A stretch of DNA of 59,154 nt from Alphaproteobacteria bacterium. Lineage in GTDB: Bacteria; Pseudomonadota; Alphaproteobacteria; Caedimonadales; UBA1908. A program made the position numbers and the translations under genes. The notes below the pieces were generated by a model. The model was not told where the DNA came from. It worked only from the letters and a program-made list of their open reading frames with translations, and made no database searches. Shown here piece after piece: positions 35,107-44,114 of the stretch. The first letter of the stretch is position 1, and each line of letters begins with the position of its first letter. The stretch spans positions 1-59,154 of the forward strand of contig JAJTHL010000013.1 of the NCBI GenBank assembly GCA_021298595.1, written 5' to 3'.

Positions 35107-36192
35107 TTATGTGTTGTCCTGGGGCACAAGGCGTTTTCGCACCCACATGGCAACGGCCGCAGCCACACTTTGGTAGGCATGCTTTGTGGCGGGCAACAGA
35201 TCTTCTTGAATAAACGCCGGCACTCCTTTGTCGCAGGCGCGCGCAATCCCAGGATCAAGGGGGAGATGCCCCAAGAATGGGATCTTTTTTTCCTCGGCCA
35301 AACGCCGGCCTCCTTTTTCACCAAAGATTGGTGTTTCTTTATGGCAATGCGCGCACACAAACGAGGCCATATTCTCCACCAATCCCACAAAGGGTACCGA
35401 CATGCGCTCGAATAAATCAAGACCGCGCCGCACGTCTTGAAGGGCAACTTCTTGGGGTGTTGAGACCACCACCACCCCAGCTAGCGGCACACGCTGCGTA
35501 AGGGTCATATGAAGATCACCTGTGCCTGGAGGAAGATCAATAAGCAGCACCTCCAGGGCGGGCCAGGCAACATCAAGAAGCAACTGTTTGAGGGCAGTCT
35601 GTACCATGGGGCCTCGCCACAATACGGGCTGTCCTTCTGGAATCAAAAATCCCATGGACATGGTGGGCATTCCGCCCACCCAAAGTGGATCGATTTTACC
35701 TGATGCCGTTGTGGACGCGGGCCCTTTTGTCCCAAGAAGAGTGGGGAGTGAAGGGCCATAAAGATCTGCGTCCAAAAGGCCCACCTTGATCCCCAGCATG
35801 CGAAGGGCCACGGCCAAATTTAGACTTAAGGTTGATTTTCCCACCCCGCCCTTTGCGGACGTGACGCCAACAATCAGTTTCATATGGGGCAAAGGAAACA
35901 AGGCAGGGGCCGTCGCCTTTTTTGTTTCTGGGGCAGTACGCTTTGCGGTCCACGCTACTTGCACCCTTTGTCCCAAAAGTGCTTTCGACAGAGTTGTCTC
36001 TACAATTTCTTTAATTTCTTCAAATGCTTTTTGCTCTTCAAGCGTAATCTCCATAAACAGGTGAAATGTGTTTTCATGGGTGTGGCCTTCTATCTGCCGG
36101 CCGCTTTCTTTGAGGGGCACGAGGCGCACGGGGTCCTCAATCAAGGACAAAGCGTCCAGCACTTGGGGAGGGAGAGACACCTTATCTAACAA
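35107..36192 (-). CDS. apbC: Iron-sulfur cluster carrier protein Mrp/ApbC
   Basis: 361 residues from a TTG start with GAGGA upstream. The N-terminal DUF59-like part is followed by the deviant Walker A VTSAKGGVGKSTLSLNLA, DADLYGPSLPTLLG, IDLPPGTGDLHMTLTQ and the CAHC pair (ASFVCAHCHKETPIFG) that coordinates the bridging Fe-S cluster in the dimer. It carries 4Fe-4S clusters to apo-enzymes in the cytoplasm. It is divergent from hflK. Confidence 0.95.
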   Translation of the reverse strand: MLDKVSLPPQVLDALSLIEDPVRLVPLKESGRQIEGHTHENTFHLFMEITLEEQKAFEEIKEIVETTLSKALLGQRVQVAWTAKRTAPETKKATAPALFPLPHMKLIVGVTSAKGGVGKSTLSLNLAVALRMLGIKVGLLDADLYGPSLPTLLGTKGPASTTASGKIDPLWVGGMPTMSMGFLIPEGQPVLWRGPMVQTALKQLLLDVAWPALEVLLIDLPPGTGDLHMTLTQRVPLAGVVVVSTPQEVALQDVRRGLDLFERMSVPFVGLVENMASFVCAHCHKETPIFGEKGGRRLAEEKKIPFLGHLPLDPGIARACDKGVPAFIQEDLLPATKHAYQSVAAAVAMWVRKRLVPQDNT

Positions 36193-36219
36193 AAGATCCT
36201 CGCTTTTCTATGAATCGCG

Positions 36220-36248
36220 TTGCGCCTGCCATGGGTATAGCATATAAA
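36220..36248 (+). promoter_or_regulatory. Promoter of hflKC-degP
   Basis: TTGCGC (36220-36225), a 17-base spacer and TATAAA (36243-36248). It lies about 50 bases before the hflK GTG, with AAGGAGAG as ribosome site. Confidence 0.55.
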
Positions 36249-36296
36249 TAAATAAACTGCAGGGGCTTATGACGTACGTAATAGTAAGGAGAGACC

Positions 36297-37493
36297 GTGT
36301 CCTGGAATGATCAAAATGGGGGACCTTGGGGCCAAAAACCCAAAGGAAATGGCGGCAATTATGGGGGAGGCGGCAACGGCTCTGGCGGAGGCCCTGACTT
36401 TGAGGATATCCTCAAAAAAGGTCACGACAATATTCGCCGCATTTTCCCGAAATCAGGTGGTGGAGGCAGTGGCGGCGGCCAAAGTGGCGGAAAAGCCCTT
36501 GGAATCCTTGCTGTTGTTGTGGGAGGACTTTGGCTTGGCTCTGGCTTTTACCAGGTTCAAGAGGGCGAGCAAGCGGCCGTTCTTCGCTTTGGCAAGTGGG
36601 TCAAGACCACAACCCCTGGTATTAACTACCGTCTGCCCTATCCCATCGAATCTGTCATCATTGAAAAAGTTGAACAAATCAACCGGGTGGATAGCGGCGT
36701 TCAGGTAAAGTCCGATGTTGCCCTCAAGGCTGATAACAGCGCGAACTTGATGCTGACCGGAGACGAGAACATTGTCTCCATCGAATTTACCGTTCACTGG
36801 TTTATCAAGGATCTAGAGGGATATCTTTTTAAAATTGATGATCCTAAATTAGCTGTTAAGGACGCCGCTGAAAGCGCTGTGCGTGAAATCGTGGCCCAGC
36901 ACAAATTATTGTTCGCCCTGACAAAAGGACGCGGAGAAATCACCAATAAAGCCCAAACCCTTCTTCAAAAGATGCTGGACAGTTATGAATCCGGCATTCA
37001 AATTCAGCGCATTCAGCTCAAAAGTGTTGACCCACCTACGCAGGTTGTGGACGCTTTCCGTGACGTTCAGCGCGCCAGCGCCGATAAAGAAAGTAAGATG
37101 AACGAAGCAAAAGCTTACCTGAATTCTGTGGTTCCTGTGGCACGAGGAGAGGCCTCTCAGATTACGCAGATCGCTGAAGCCTATAAGCGCGCGGTGGTCG
37201 ATAAGGCGACCGGTGAGACGTCTCGTTTCCTTGCGGTTCTTGCCAAGTATAAAAGTGCTCCTGATGTCACGAAAAAGCGCCTTGTCCTTGAGAATATGGA
37301 AACCATTCTAACGGGCGTCAACAAGGTGCTTTTGGACGGGAAGGCGGCTGGGGCCCAAAACGTGCTTCCCTACCTGCCCTTGCCTGCCATCAAGCCGGCA
37401 GAACCAAAGCCGGTGGAGGATCCCTCCCCTGCGCTCAGTGCCGCCGCCCCCCTTGCCAAAGTCCTTCAAGCACCAGAAAGGGTTAAACCATGA
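36297..37493 (+). CDS. hflK: FtsH regulator HflK
   Basis: 398 residues from GTG with AAGGAGAG upstream. The Gly/Asn-rich cytoplasmic N-terminus (GGNYGGGGNGSGGGPDFEDI) and one helix near 65-82 precede the SPFH/band-7 domain (VQEGEQAAVLRFGKWVKTTT, PGINYRLPYPIESV). The C-terminal tail is Pro/Ala rich. With HflC it forms a large membrane complex around the FtsH protease. Its stop overlaps hflC as ATGA. Confidence 0.95.
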   Translation: MSWNDQNGGPWGQKPKGNGGNYGGGGNGSGGGPDFEDILKKGHDNIRRIFPKSGGGGSGGGQSGGKALGILAVVVGGLWLGSGFYQVQEGEQAAVLRFGKWVKTTTPGINYRLPYPIESVIIEKVEQINRVDSGVQVKSDVALKADNSANLMLTGDENIVSIEFTVHWFIKDLEGYLFKIDDPKLAVKDAAESAVREIVAQHKLLFALTKGRGEITNKAQTLLQKMLDSYESGIQIQRIQLKSVDPPTQVVDAFRDVQRASADKESKMNEAKAYLNSVVPVARGEASQITQIAEAYKRAVVDKATGETSRFLAVLAKYKSAPDVTKKRLVLENMETILTGVNKVLLDGKAAGAQNVLPYLPLPAIKPAEPKPVEDPSPALSAAAPLAKVLQAPERVKP

Positions 37494-38347
37494 CCCAACG
37501 TTTTCTTTTACCCATCGCAGGCTTGTTCGCGGGCCTTGTGTTTCTTGCATCCGAGGTGTTTTTTACTGTGCACCAAAGCGCCCAGGCCATCGTCCTACAG
37601 TTTGGTGAGCTTGTGGCGGTCCATGAAACACCAGGCCTGAAAATGAAAATTCCTTTTATTCAGACGGTTATCTTTTATGACGCGCGCCTTTTAAACTACA
37701 ACCTACCCGTCATCGAAGTGACCGACGGTGATCAAAAACGTTTGGTGGTTGACATGTACACACGTTACCGCATCAAAGACCCGCTGCTGTTTTTCAAAAA
37801 AGTACAAACACGACCCAATGCTGAAAACAGGCTCAGCACCATTGTTGATGCCAGCATGAGACGCGTGATTGGGCGCGTGACCCTCTCTAAGCTTTTGTCC
37901 GAAAACCGCACACGGATCATGGGTGAAATCCAGCAAGAAGTGGTCGCATCAGCCCAAACCTTTGGTGTAGAAGTGACCGACGTGCGCATTATTCGCGCGG
38001 ATCTTCCCCGTGAAAACAGTGAAGCGATCTTTCGTCGTATGGAAACACAGCGTCGCCAAGAAGCTAAGCAATACCGGGCAGAAGGTGATGAGCAAGCCCA
38101 GATGACTCGTGCTGACGCCGACCGTCAAAAGATTCAGATTTTGGCAGAGGCCAATAAGAAATCAGAAATCATTCGAGGTGAGGGAGACGCGACCGCCTAT
38201 AAGATTTACGCGGACGCCTACCAACAAGATCTTGAATTTTATGATCTTTATCGCAGCCTTGAGGCCTATCGTAAGAGTTTTCGCCCCGAAGACACGACCA
38301 TGGTGATCACCAAGGATAGCCCTTTTTTCAAACATTTAGGTAATTAA
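37490..38347 (+). CDS. hflC: FtsH regulator HflC
   Basis: 285 residues. One N-terminal helix (about 5-27) and the SPFH domain: VHQSAQAIVLQFGELV, PGLKMKIPFIQTVIFYDARL, RYRIKDPLLFFKKV, then the helical QRRQEAKQYRAEGDEQAQ and GEGDATAYKIYADAY. It is co-translated with hflK. degP follows 13 bases downstream, so the three form one envelope-proteolysis operon. Confidence 0.96.
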   Translation: MTQRFLLPIAGLFAGLVFLASEVFFTVHQSAQAIVLQFGELVAVHETPGLKMKIPFIQTVIFYDARLLNYNLPVIEVTDGDQKRLVVDMYTRYRIKDPLLFFKKVQTRPNAENRLSTIVDASMRRVIGRVTLSKLLSENRTRIMGEIQQEVVASAQTFGVEVTDVRIIRADLPRENSEAIFRRMETQRRQEAKQYRAEGDEQAQMTRADADRQKIQILAEANKKSEIIRGEGDATAYKIYADAYQQDLEFYDLYRSLEAYRKSFRPEDTTMVITKDSPFFKHLGN

Positions 38348-38360
38348 GGAGATACAACCC

Positions 38361-39920
38361 ATGTCCATCGGCACACTTTTAAAATGGCAAAAACGTCTCT
38401 GCCTTGTGGTCGGCCTTGCAACGGCCCTGCCGGCGCTTCAGGCCGCACCCCAGGATTTCTCGTCGGTTGTGAAACCTCTTTTGCCGGCTGTGGTCAACAT
38501 TTCAACCACCTCAGAAGCCTCAGCAGATAAGCGTTTTCCAGGCATGGGAGGCGGCACTGGCAACCCCCTAGAAGAGCTCTTTCGCCAGTTTCTAGACGAA
38601 CAGCAAGGGGGAGGTCTTAAACCCCGTAAATCATCTTCCCTGGGATCAGGCTTCATTATCTCTCAAGAGGACAAGACCGTTTATGTTGTGACCTGTAACC
38701 ATGTGGTCGCTGACGCTGACGAAATTAAAGTCACGCTTCATGACGGTGACGATTTTAAAGCCACCATCGTAGGACGTGACCCACGCACGGACCTTGCCCT
38801 TTTGAAGTTTGAGTGCGAGAAAAAAGTAACAACGGCCCCGTGGGGTGACTCTAAGAAAGCCGAAGTTGGGCAATGGATTATTGCCATTGGTAACCCTTTT
38901 GGCCTTAGCAGCACTGTAACAGTCGGGATTATCTCGACCCTTGGACGTGATATTTCTGCGCGCGCTGGGCGCGATGGCAGCTTTGCTGACTATGTGGACG
39001 GCTATATGCAAACCGACGCCTCCATCAATATGGGGAACTCTGGGGGTCCCATGTTTAGCGTTGACGGACAGGTGATCGCCATTAGCACTGCCATTTTCTC
39101 GCCCAACGGCGGCAACATCGGCATTGGTTTTGGTATTCCCGCAGACCTTGCCAAACAAGTCATTGGTCAGCTTCGTGAATTCGGTAAAACAAAGCGCGGC
39201 TGGCTAGGGGTACGCATCCAAGGGATCACCCCTGAAATTGCCTCAAGCCTTGGCCTTGCAAAGCCATGGGGCGCCCTGGTAGGGGAAACGTCTCCCAAAA
39301 GCCCAGCTGGCCTTGCGGGCGTTCAAACGGGTGACGTCATCTTGAAATTCAACGGTGTTGAGGTCAAGGAATCCAGAAGCTTGCCGCGCCTTGTGGGTGA
39401 AACAGACATTGGCAAAACCGTTCCCATCGTTGTGTGGCGTGACGGGAAGGAAGTCACCTTACAAATCAGTGTGGGTGAGTTTGAAAAAGCAGAAAGCGAA
39501 GGCCTCATCGGGAATGAAGACGAAGAAGCCGATACGCCTGCCCCGTCCAAAGGACCCATGGTGCTGGGCATGTCCCTCAAGCCTCTCTCCCTTGAGCAGA
39601 GAAAGCGTTTCGGCATTGATGATGACAAAGCCTCGGGTGTCGTGATTGTCTCCCTTGACCCACGCTCGGAAGCTGCAGAAAAAGGACTCCGACCTGGTGA
39701 TCTTATTGTCGAAGTCACAAGCGAGCGCCGCAAACTTCGCCCAAAAACAGGTGATGATTTGCAAAAACTCGTGGAAGAGCTGCGTAAAGACAAGAAAAAG
39801 CAGCTGCTGCTTCTGGTCAGTCGTGGCGGCAGTCCTCGTTATCTTGCCCTTTCCCTAGAAGAAGAAAAGCAAGACGAGAAAAAACAGGAGAAAAAAGACA
39901 AGAAAAACGCTAAGAACTAA
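38361..39920 (+). CDS. degP: Periplasmic serine protease DegP/HtrA (Do family)
   Basis: 519 residues with a signal peptide (about 1-28). Trypsin-like triad: His114 (TCNHVV), Asp144 (TDLALL) and Ser227 (MGNSGGP). Two PDZ domains follow: the first around GWLGVRIQGITPEIA and GALVGETSPKSPAGLAGVQT, the second around ASGVVIVSLDPRSEAAEKGL. The C-terminus is a Lys/Glu/Asn-rich tail (KQDEKKQEKKDKKNAKN) beyond the second PDZ, unusual in its charge. It degrades or refolds damaged periplasmic proteins. It is the last gene of the hflKC unit and is followed by a strong terminator. Confidence 0.96.
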   Translation: MSIGTLLKWQKRLCLVVGLATALPALQAAPQDFSSVVKPLLPAVVNISTTSEASADKRFPGMGGGTGNPLEELFRQFLDEQQGGGLKPRKSSSLGSGFIISQEDKTVYVVTCNHVVADADEIKVTLHDGDDFKATIVGRDPRTDLALLKFECEKKVTTAPWGDSKKAEVGQWIIAIGNPFGLSSTVTVGIISTLGRDISARAGRDGSFADYVDGYMQTDASINMGNSGGPMFSVDGQVIAISTAIFSPNGGNIGIGFGIPADLAKQVIGQLREFGKTKRGWLGVRIQGITPEIASSLGLAKPWGALVGETSPKSPAGLAGVQTGDVILKFNGVEVKESRSLPRLVGETDIGKTVPIVVWRDGKEVTLQISVGEFEKAESEGLIGNEDEEADTPAPSKGPMVLGMSLKPLSLEQRKRFGIDDDKASGVVIVSLDPRSEAAEKGLRPGDLIVEVTSERRKLRPKTGDDLQKLVEELRKDKKKQLLLLVSRGGSPRYLALSLEEEKQDEKKQEKKDKKNAKN

Positions 39921-39945
39921 GAGCGTTTTGCGTCAACCATGAAAA

Positions 39946-39968
39946 GGGGGCATACGTGCCCCCTTTTT
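39946..39968 (+). terminator. Rho-independent terminator of hflKC-degP
   Basis: After an A-run, GGGGGCA (39946-39952), loop TACG, TGCCCCC (39957-39963), then five Ts. Confidence 0.93.
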
Positions 39969-39993
39969 GCTTGTGAAGAAAGTGACAACCCCC

Positions 39994-40962
39994 ATGGCAC
40001 AAACCTTTGATTTCATCCTTGAAGACGGAACCGAAAAAATACGTCTGGATGCGCTTTTACAAGGAAAAATCCAGGACCTTAGCCGCACGCGTTTAAAAAG
40101 CCTCATTGAAGACGGACACGTTCTTGTGGACGGCGCGCCATGCCTTGCTGCGTCCTTGAAGGTCAAGGCCGGTATGACGATTCGTGTCACGGTACCTGAA
40201 AGTAAGCCCATGACCTTAACGCCTCAGTCCATGGATCTTGAGATTATCTTTGAGGATGATGATCTTTTAGTCTTAAACAAGCCCGTGGGCCTTGTGGTGC
40301 ACCCAGCTCCAGGTCATCCTGACCAAACCCTTGTGAACGCGCTTCTGGCCCACTGCGGGGACACGCTTTCTGGTATTGGCGGGGTTGAGCGTCCCGGCAT
40401 TGTCCACCGCCTCGATAAGGGGACAAGCGGTCTTATGGTTGTTGCCAAAAATGATCTGGCTCACCAGTCCCTCACCAGTCAGTTTTCTGACCGTACCTTG
40501 ACAAGACGGTACTACGCCTATGTCTGGGGACTTCCAAACCCTGCCCAAGGGACCATTGACAAACCCTTGGGGCGCAGCCCTCATCACCGGCAAAAAATGG
40601 CTGTCAAACCCCATGGTGGTAAACCCGCCCAAACCCTTTACCGGGTCGTTAAAACCTTTGGCCTGAATGCGTGTCTTGTTAGCTGTGATCTCAAGACGGG
40701 GCGCACCCATCAAATCCGCGTACATCTGTCGTCCTTGGGGCACGGCCTTCTTGGGGACGCCCTTTACGGGAGCGTGCCGCGCCGCGTATCCCCCCTGTTA
40801 AAAACAGCTGTCAAAGAGCTGCTCTTAGACGATGAGCGCCCCGCCCTTCATGCGTACGAATTGCAACTACGCCATCCCAGAACAGAAGACCTGCTTGTCT
40901 TTAAGGTCCCTTTGCCTGAAGACTTAGTAGCCCTTGAAGCGCTTTTAGAAGAGGCCTATTAA
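39994..40962 (+). CDS. rluD: 23S rRNA pseudouridine synthase RluD-like (RluA family)
   Basis: 322 residues from the ATG at 39994. An open frame begins 9 codons earlier at a TTG, but that lies in the terminator T-run. The N-terminal S4 RNA-binding domain (IRLDALLQGKIQDLSRTRLK, SLIEDGHVLVDG) is followed by the catalytic HRLDKGTSGLMVVAK (Asp141) and KTGRTHQIRVHLSSLGHGLL. It modifies uridines in helix 69 (RluD-type) or another RluA-family site. In many alphaproteobacteria rpoH follows this gene; here a LysR gene on the opposite strand follows. Confidence 0.9.
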   Translation: MAQTFDFILEDGTEKIRLDALLQGKIQDLSRTRLKSLIEDGHVLVDGAPCLAASLKVKAGMTIRVTVPESKPMTLTPQSMDLEIIFEDDDLLVLNKPVGLVVHPAPGHPDQTLVNALLAHCGDTLSGIGGVERPGIVHRLDKGTSGLMVVAKNDLAHQSLTSQFSDRTLTRRYYAYVWGLPNPAQGTIDKPLGRSPHHRQKMAVKPHGGKPAQTLYRVVKTFGLNACLVSCDLKTGRTHQIRVHLSSLGHGLLGDALYGSVPRRVSPLLKTAVKELLLDDERPALHAYELQLRHPRTEDLLVFKVPLPEDLVALEALLEEAY

Positions 40963-41003
40963 GGATTGCCTGACCATCCTGTGTCCCCGTAATCTGGTAG
41001 ACC

Positions 41004-41900
41004 CTAGAGAGTATGTTGATCTTCAAGGGCTTTCTTTTCCAAAAATTCCCGAAAAGCGCGCACCCGCTTGGAATGACTCAGCTGCTGGGGATAAACAATG
41101 TAGCGCTGCATGTTTCCACCTGGCAAGTCAGGCAGAACCTCGACCAATGACGCATCATCGCCGACCACGTACCTATGAAGGGCCGCAAGACCAATCCCGG
41201 CACGCACAGCCTGACAAATGGCATGGACATTGTTTACGATTAAATAGGGCTTGCGTACGTGTCCTCGCTTAGCACCAACATGTAAAATCCAATTTATTTT
41301 GGTGTTCATGTGCCGACTATCATCACCGTAAACAATGAGACGGTGCTGATCCAAATCCTCGGGCTTTGTGGGCACGCCGTGCTTTTCAAAATACTCCCGG
41401 CTGCCATAGATGCGAAGGCGGTAAGGTGGAAGCGGCACTGTTAGCAGGCCTGGTTGGTGAGGCGGCTCTTGGGTCAGGCTGATGTCCGCCTCGCGGTTAT
41501 GCAGATCAAGGGGCTCATCGCTTAAGATCACCTTGAGGGAGATATTGGGATATGTCTCTAGAAATTCACCCAGGCGCGGTGTCAGCCATAACGACCCAAA
41601 CCCCACAGAGGTTGTGACCTTCAACGGTCCTTGGGGGGCCCCTTTGGTTTCGTTGATCATGGCCTCAGTCAAGGCCAGACGTAAAAAGACGTCACGCACG
41701 GTATCATAAAGCAAGTCTCCTTGCTCGGTCATGATGAGACCGCGTGCATGACGATAGAACAGGGGCGCGCCAAGGGTTTCCTCAAGGCCGCTAATTTGCC
41801 GACTGATGGCAGATTGACTTAGATTCAGTTGCTCTGCTGCGCGCGTAAAGCTGCCAACTTGAGCCACACTATAAAAAACTTTTAACTTATCCCAATCCAC
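41004..41900 (-). CDS. LysR-family transcription regulator
   Basis: 298 residues from a GTG start with AAGGG upstream. The N-terminal winged helix-turn-helix reads KVFYSVAQVGSFTRAAEQLN, LSQSAISRQISGLEETLGAP, followed by the linker helix and a substrate-binding domain from about 90 (PLKVTTSVGFGSLWLTPRLG). The effector is unknown. It is divergent from fbaB across a 303-base spacer. A perfect dyad at 41913-41936, just upstream of its start, could be its own operator. Confidence 0.92.
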   Translation of the reverse strand: MDWDKLKVFYSVAQVGSFTRAAEQLNLSQSAISRQISGLEETLGAPLFYRHARGLIMTEQGDLLYDTVRDVFLRLALTEAMINETKGAPQGPLKVTTSVGFGSLWLTPRLGEFLETYPNISLKVILSDEPLDLHNREADISLTQEPPHQPGLLTVPLPPYRLRIYGSREYFEKHGVPTKPEDLDQHRLIVYGDDSRHMNTKINWILHVGAKRGHVRKPYLIVNNVHAICQAVRAGIGLAALHRYVVGDDASLVEVLPDLPGGNMQRYIVYPQQLSHSKRVRAFREFLEKKALEDQHTL

Positions 41901-42203
41901 GGAACACCCTTCTTAGGAAAATGCTCTTTTTCCTAAAGATCTTGTGCCACCTTACAAGATGCATCACTGACGTTGAGTCGCTCCCTCTCGCAAGGAAGCG
42001 TTCCATTTTTCTCGTTTTGGTACAATCAGCTCTGTATCTTCGTAACATCCCTGCTCGTTTATCTTTCATGACAGGCGCATGGTCATCTGTCAAGGTGCCA
42101 CAGTTAGGAACAAAAATCATAGCATTAAATCCTTGTCTCTTGAAATGCCTTCCCAAGTCAGCTAGTGCGTTAAAAAGAAGATTAGCAGAAAAGGGAACTA
42201 TCC
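41901..42203. other. Divergent spacer between lysR-type gene and fbaB
   Basis: 303 bases. It contains the dyad at 41913-41936 and a TACAAT at 42021-42026 that could be a -10 box facing fbaB, although no good -35 lies 17 bases upstream. A ribosome site AAGGGA precedes the fbaB ATG. No credible gene is present. Confidence 0.4.
41913..41936. promoter_or_regulatory. Perfect dyad, candidate LysR operator
   Basis: TTAGGAAAA (41913-41921), a 6-base centre and TTTTCCTAA (41928-41936). It lies 12 bases upstream of the LysR-type start codon. LysR proteins commonly bind dyads of the T-N11-A kind near their own promoter. As RNA the same dyad would form a hairpin in the leader, so attenuation is an alternative. 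Confidence 0.45.
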
Positions 42204-43127
42204 ATGACGACGCGCGTTCAAGAAATCTTATCCTGGTATGAAGGTCAAACACCTGGTGTGAAGACAAACCTTGCCCGTCTTTTGAACCATGGCCGTCTGG
42301 GCGGGACGGGGAACCTGATTATCCTACCCGTGGATCAAGGGTTCGAACACGGACCCGATCGCAGTTTTTATCCCAATCCAGAGGCCCTTGACCCGCATTA
42401 CCTTTTCAAGCTCGGCATTGATGCGGGACTGTCGGCGTACGCGGCCCCCCTTGGCCTTTTAGAGGCAGGTGCTGACACCTTTGCCGGACAAATCCCTCTC
42501 ATTCTAAAAATGAACAGCTCTAACCAAATGACGCGCTTTGCCCATGAAAGCTCTCTTGCGGACCAAGCGCTTACCTCCAACCTGGACGACGCCCTGCGTC
42601 TTGGATGTGTGGGTATCGGGTTTACCATCTATCCAGGCTCTGATAACACCTACAGCCTGTTTGAAGAGATCCGCGAGATTTCCCAACGCGCCAAGGATTA
42701 CGGCCTGCTTGTCGTCATCTGGGCCTATCCCCGCGGGAATATGTCCAAGGCAGGAGAGACAGCCCTTGACGTTATTTCCTATAGCGCCCATATGGCAGCA
42801 CTTCTAGGTGCGCACATCATCAAGGTCAAGCTGCCTGCGGCTCACCTGGAGTACTCTGAGTCGCCAGAAATTTACAAAAATTACAAAAAGAACTTCACTT
42901 TGCTTGAAGAGCGTGTGCGTCACGTGATGGATTGCACGTTCAAAGGCAAGCGTCTTGTAATTTTCTCGGGCGGGGCAAGCAAAAGCGATGAAAGTGTGAT
43001 TGATGACGCCAAAGCAATCAAAGCAGGTGGCGGCCATGGGTCCATCATTGGCAGGAACGCTTTCCAGCGCTCAAAGGAAGAAGCCATGAAGCTCATGGAC
43101 GCGCTTGTTAAGATTTACACGAGCTAA
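42204..43127 (+). CDS. fbaB: Class I fructose-bisphosphate aldolase (FbaB/DhnA type)
   Basis: 307 residues. DhnA-type aldolase: NLIILPVDQGFEHGPDRSF, GIDAGLSAYAAPLGLLEAGA, YPGSDNTYSLFEEIREI, VVIWAYPRGN and the Schiff-base lysine in HIIKVKLPAA (Lys207 most likely). The phosphate-binding GGASKSDES and GGHGSIIGRNAFQR follow. It splits fructose 1,6-bisphosphate in glycolysis or the reverse. pgk occurs later in the window, unlinked. A terminator follows. Confidence 0.95.
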   Translation: MTTRVQEILSWYEGQTPGVKTNLARLLNHGRLGGTGNLIILPVDQGFEHGPDRSFYPNPEALDPHYLFKLGIDAGLSAYAAPLGLLEAGADTFAGQIPLILKMNSSNQMTRFAHESSLADQALTSNLDDALRLGCVGIGFTIYPGSDNTYSLFEEIREISQRAKDYGLLVVIWAYPRGNMSKAGETALDVISYSAHMAALLGAHIIKVKLPAAHLEYSESPEIYKNYKKNFTLLEERVRHVMDCTFKGKRLVIFSGGASKSDESVIDDAKAIKAGGGHGSIIGRNAFQRSKEEAMKLMDALVKIYTS

Positions 43128-43141
43128 GTTACTGTTCTTAC

Positions 43142-43171
43142 AAAGGCCCCTGATGCAGGGGCCTTTCTTTT
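43142..43171 (+). terminator. Rho-independent terminator of fbaB
   Basis: AAAGGCCCCTG (43142-43152), loop ATG, CAGGGGCCTTT (43156-43166), then CTTTTT. A perfect 11-bp stem, usable from both strands. Confidence 0.92.
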
Positions 43172-43175
43172 TCCC

Positions 43176-43985
43176 TTAATCTTTCTTTTGAAGTTTGATG
43201 ATCAGCACCACGGGAATCTCCGCAAGGTGATGGCATCCTTTGTGCTCTGTCAATGTGGTATCCGGCGCGAAGGCTGGCTCTGCTAGGTCGCTTACGACAA
43301 ACCCTGCCCTAAAGGCTGCCCCTAAATAGGTTTCAAGGGAGCGGTGAAAGAAAAAGTGCGATGACGGCAGGGACGGAAGCGCTTTGGTTGTCAGTATTGA
43401 GGATGAAAGGTAGCGCTCAATTTTAATAAAACGGCGCGTGTGAAGGGCGCCCTTTTTCTTCAAGTTCTGTTAAGTGATTTCCCACAGCCTTGTCAAAGCA
43501 GGGATGCGTGATGGAAAAGACAAAGACGCCTTGGGGTTTTAGCACACGGTATGCCAGCGAAAAAACAGGCGCGATCTCTTCGATATCCATCAAGGCCATA
43601 TTACACAGCACACGCTCAAACGACGTATCGGCCATACACGACAGCGCGTCCTTTTTGGTCAGATCCGCAACGTGATAGTCAGGCCCGTCTTTCCCTTCAA
43701 AGGCTCTTGCCTTGGCAACCATGCTTTCAGATCCGTCCACCGCCACAACGCGGGCACCAAACCCTGCAAGGCGGCGTGACATTTGACCGTTACCACATGC
43801 TAAATCTAAAACGGAAACCTCTGGAGATAGATCAAAAAATTCAAGGGTTTTAGGCTCCACAAGGGCCCTTTGAAAGGGGCTTCCCTCCCCCATGCGCGGC
43901 TCCTCACCTTGGCATTCTCATTCCAATAAAAAGCGCGTTCTTGTTCATGATACCGACCATCATCATAGTTGTTTGCTTTCGCGTA
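43176..43985 (-). pseudogene. Frameshifted class I SAM-dependent methyltransferase
   Basis: The minus strand encodes one methyltransferase in pieces. The central piece (43893-43423) has the SAM site VLDLACGNGQMSRRLAGFGA, VDGSESMVAKAR and VFVFSITHPCF. It then runs out of frame at about 43430-43460, near a five-base T run (43453-43457). The C-terminal part continues in another frame to 43176, with RFIKIERYLSS, HFFFHRSLETYLGAAFRAGF and LAEPAF, which are typical family text. Upstream of 43893 a third frame gives NYDDGRYHEQERAFYWNENA with no usable start, so a second shift near 43899 is likely. The gene is probably inactive, unless the shifts are sequencing errors. The substrate is unknown. Confidence 0.8.
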
Positions 43986-44114
43986 TCATATCTCAGATCT
44001 TTCCATCAAGGCCCTTGACGGATAAGGAGCATTGTCCAAAAAAATTTTAACCTTGCCTTTTTGCTTTATTTTTGTCAATTTTACACGCAACCAAATTATT
44101 AAATGGAGATTTTT

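Noticed and set aside
39967-39993. TTG start for rluD
   Set aside because: It falls within the terminator T-run; the ATG at 39994 begins the S4 domain at the usual distance.
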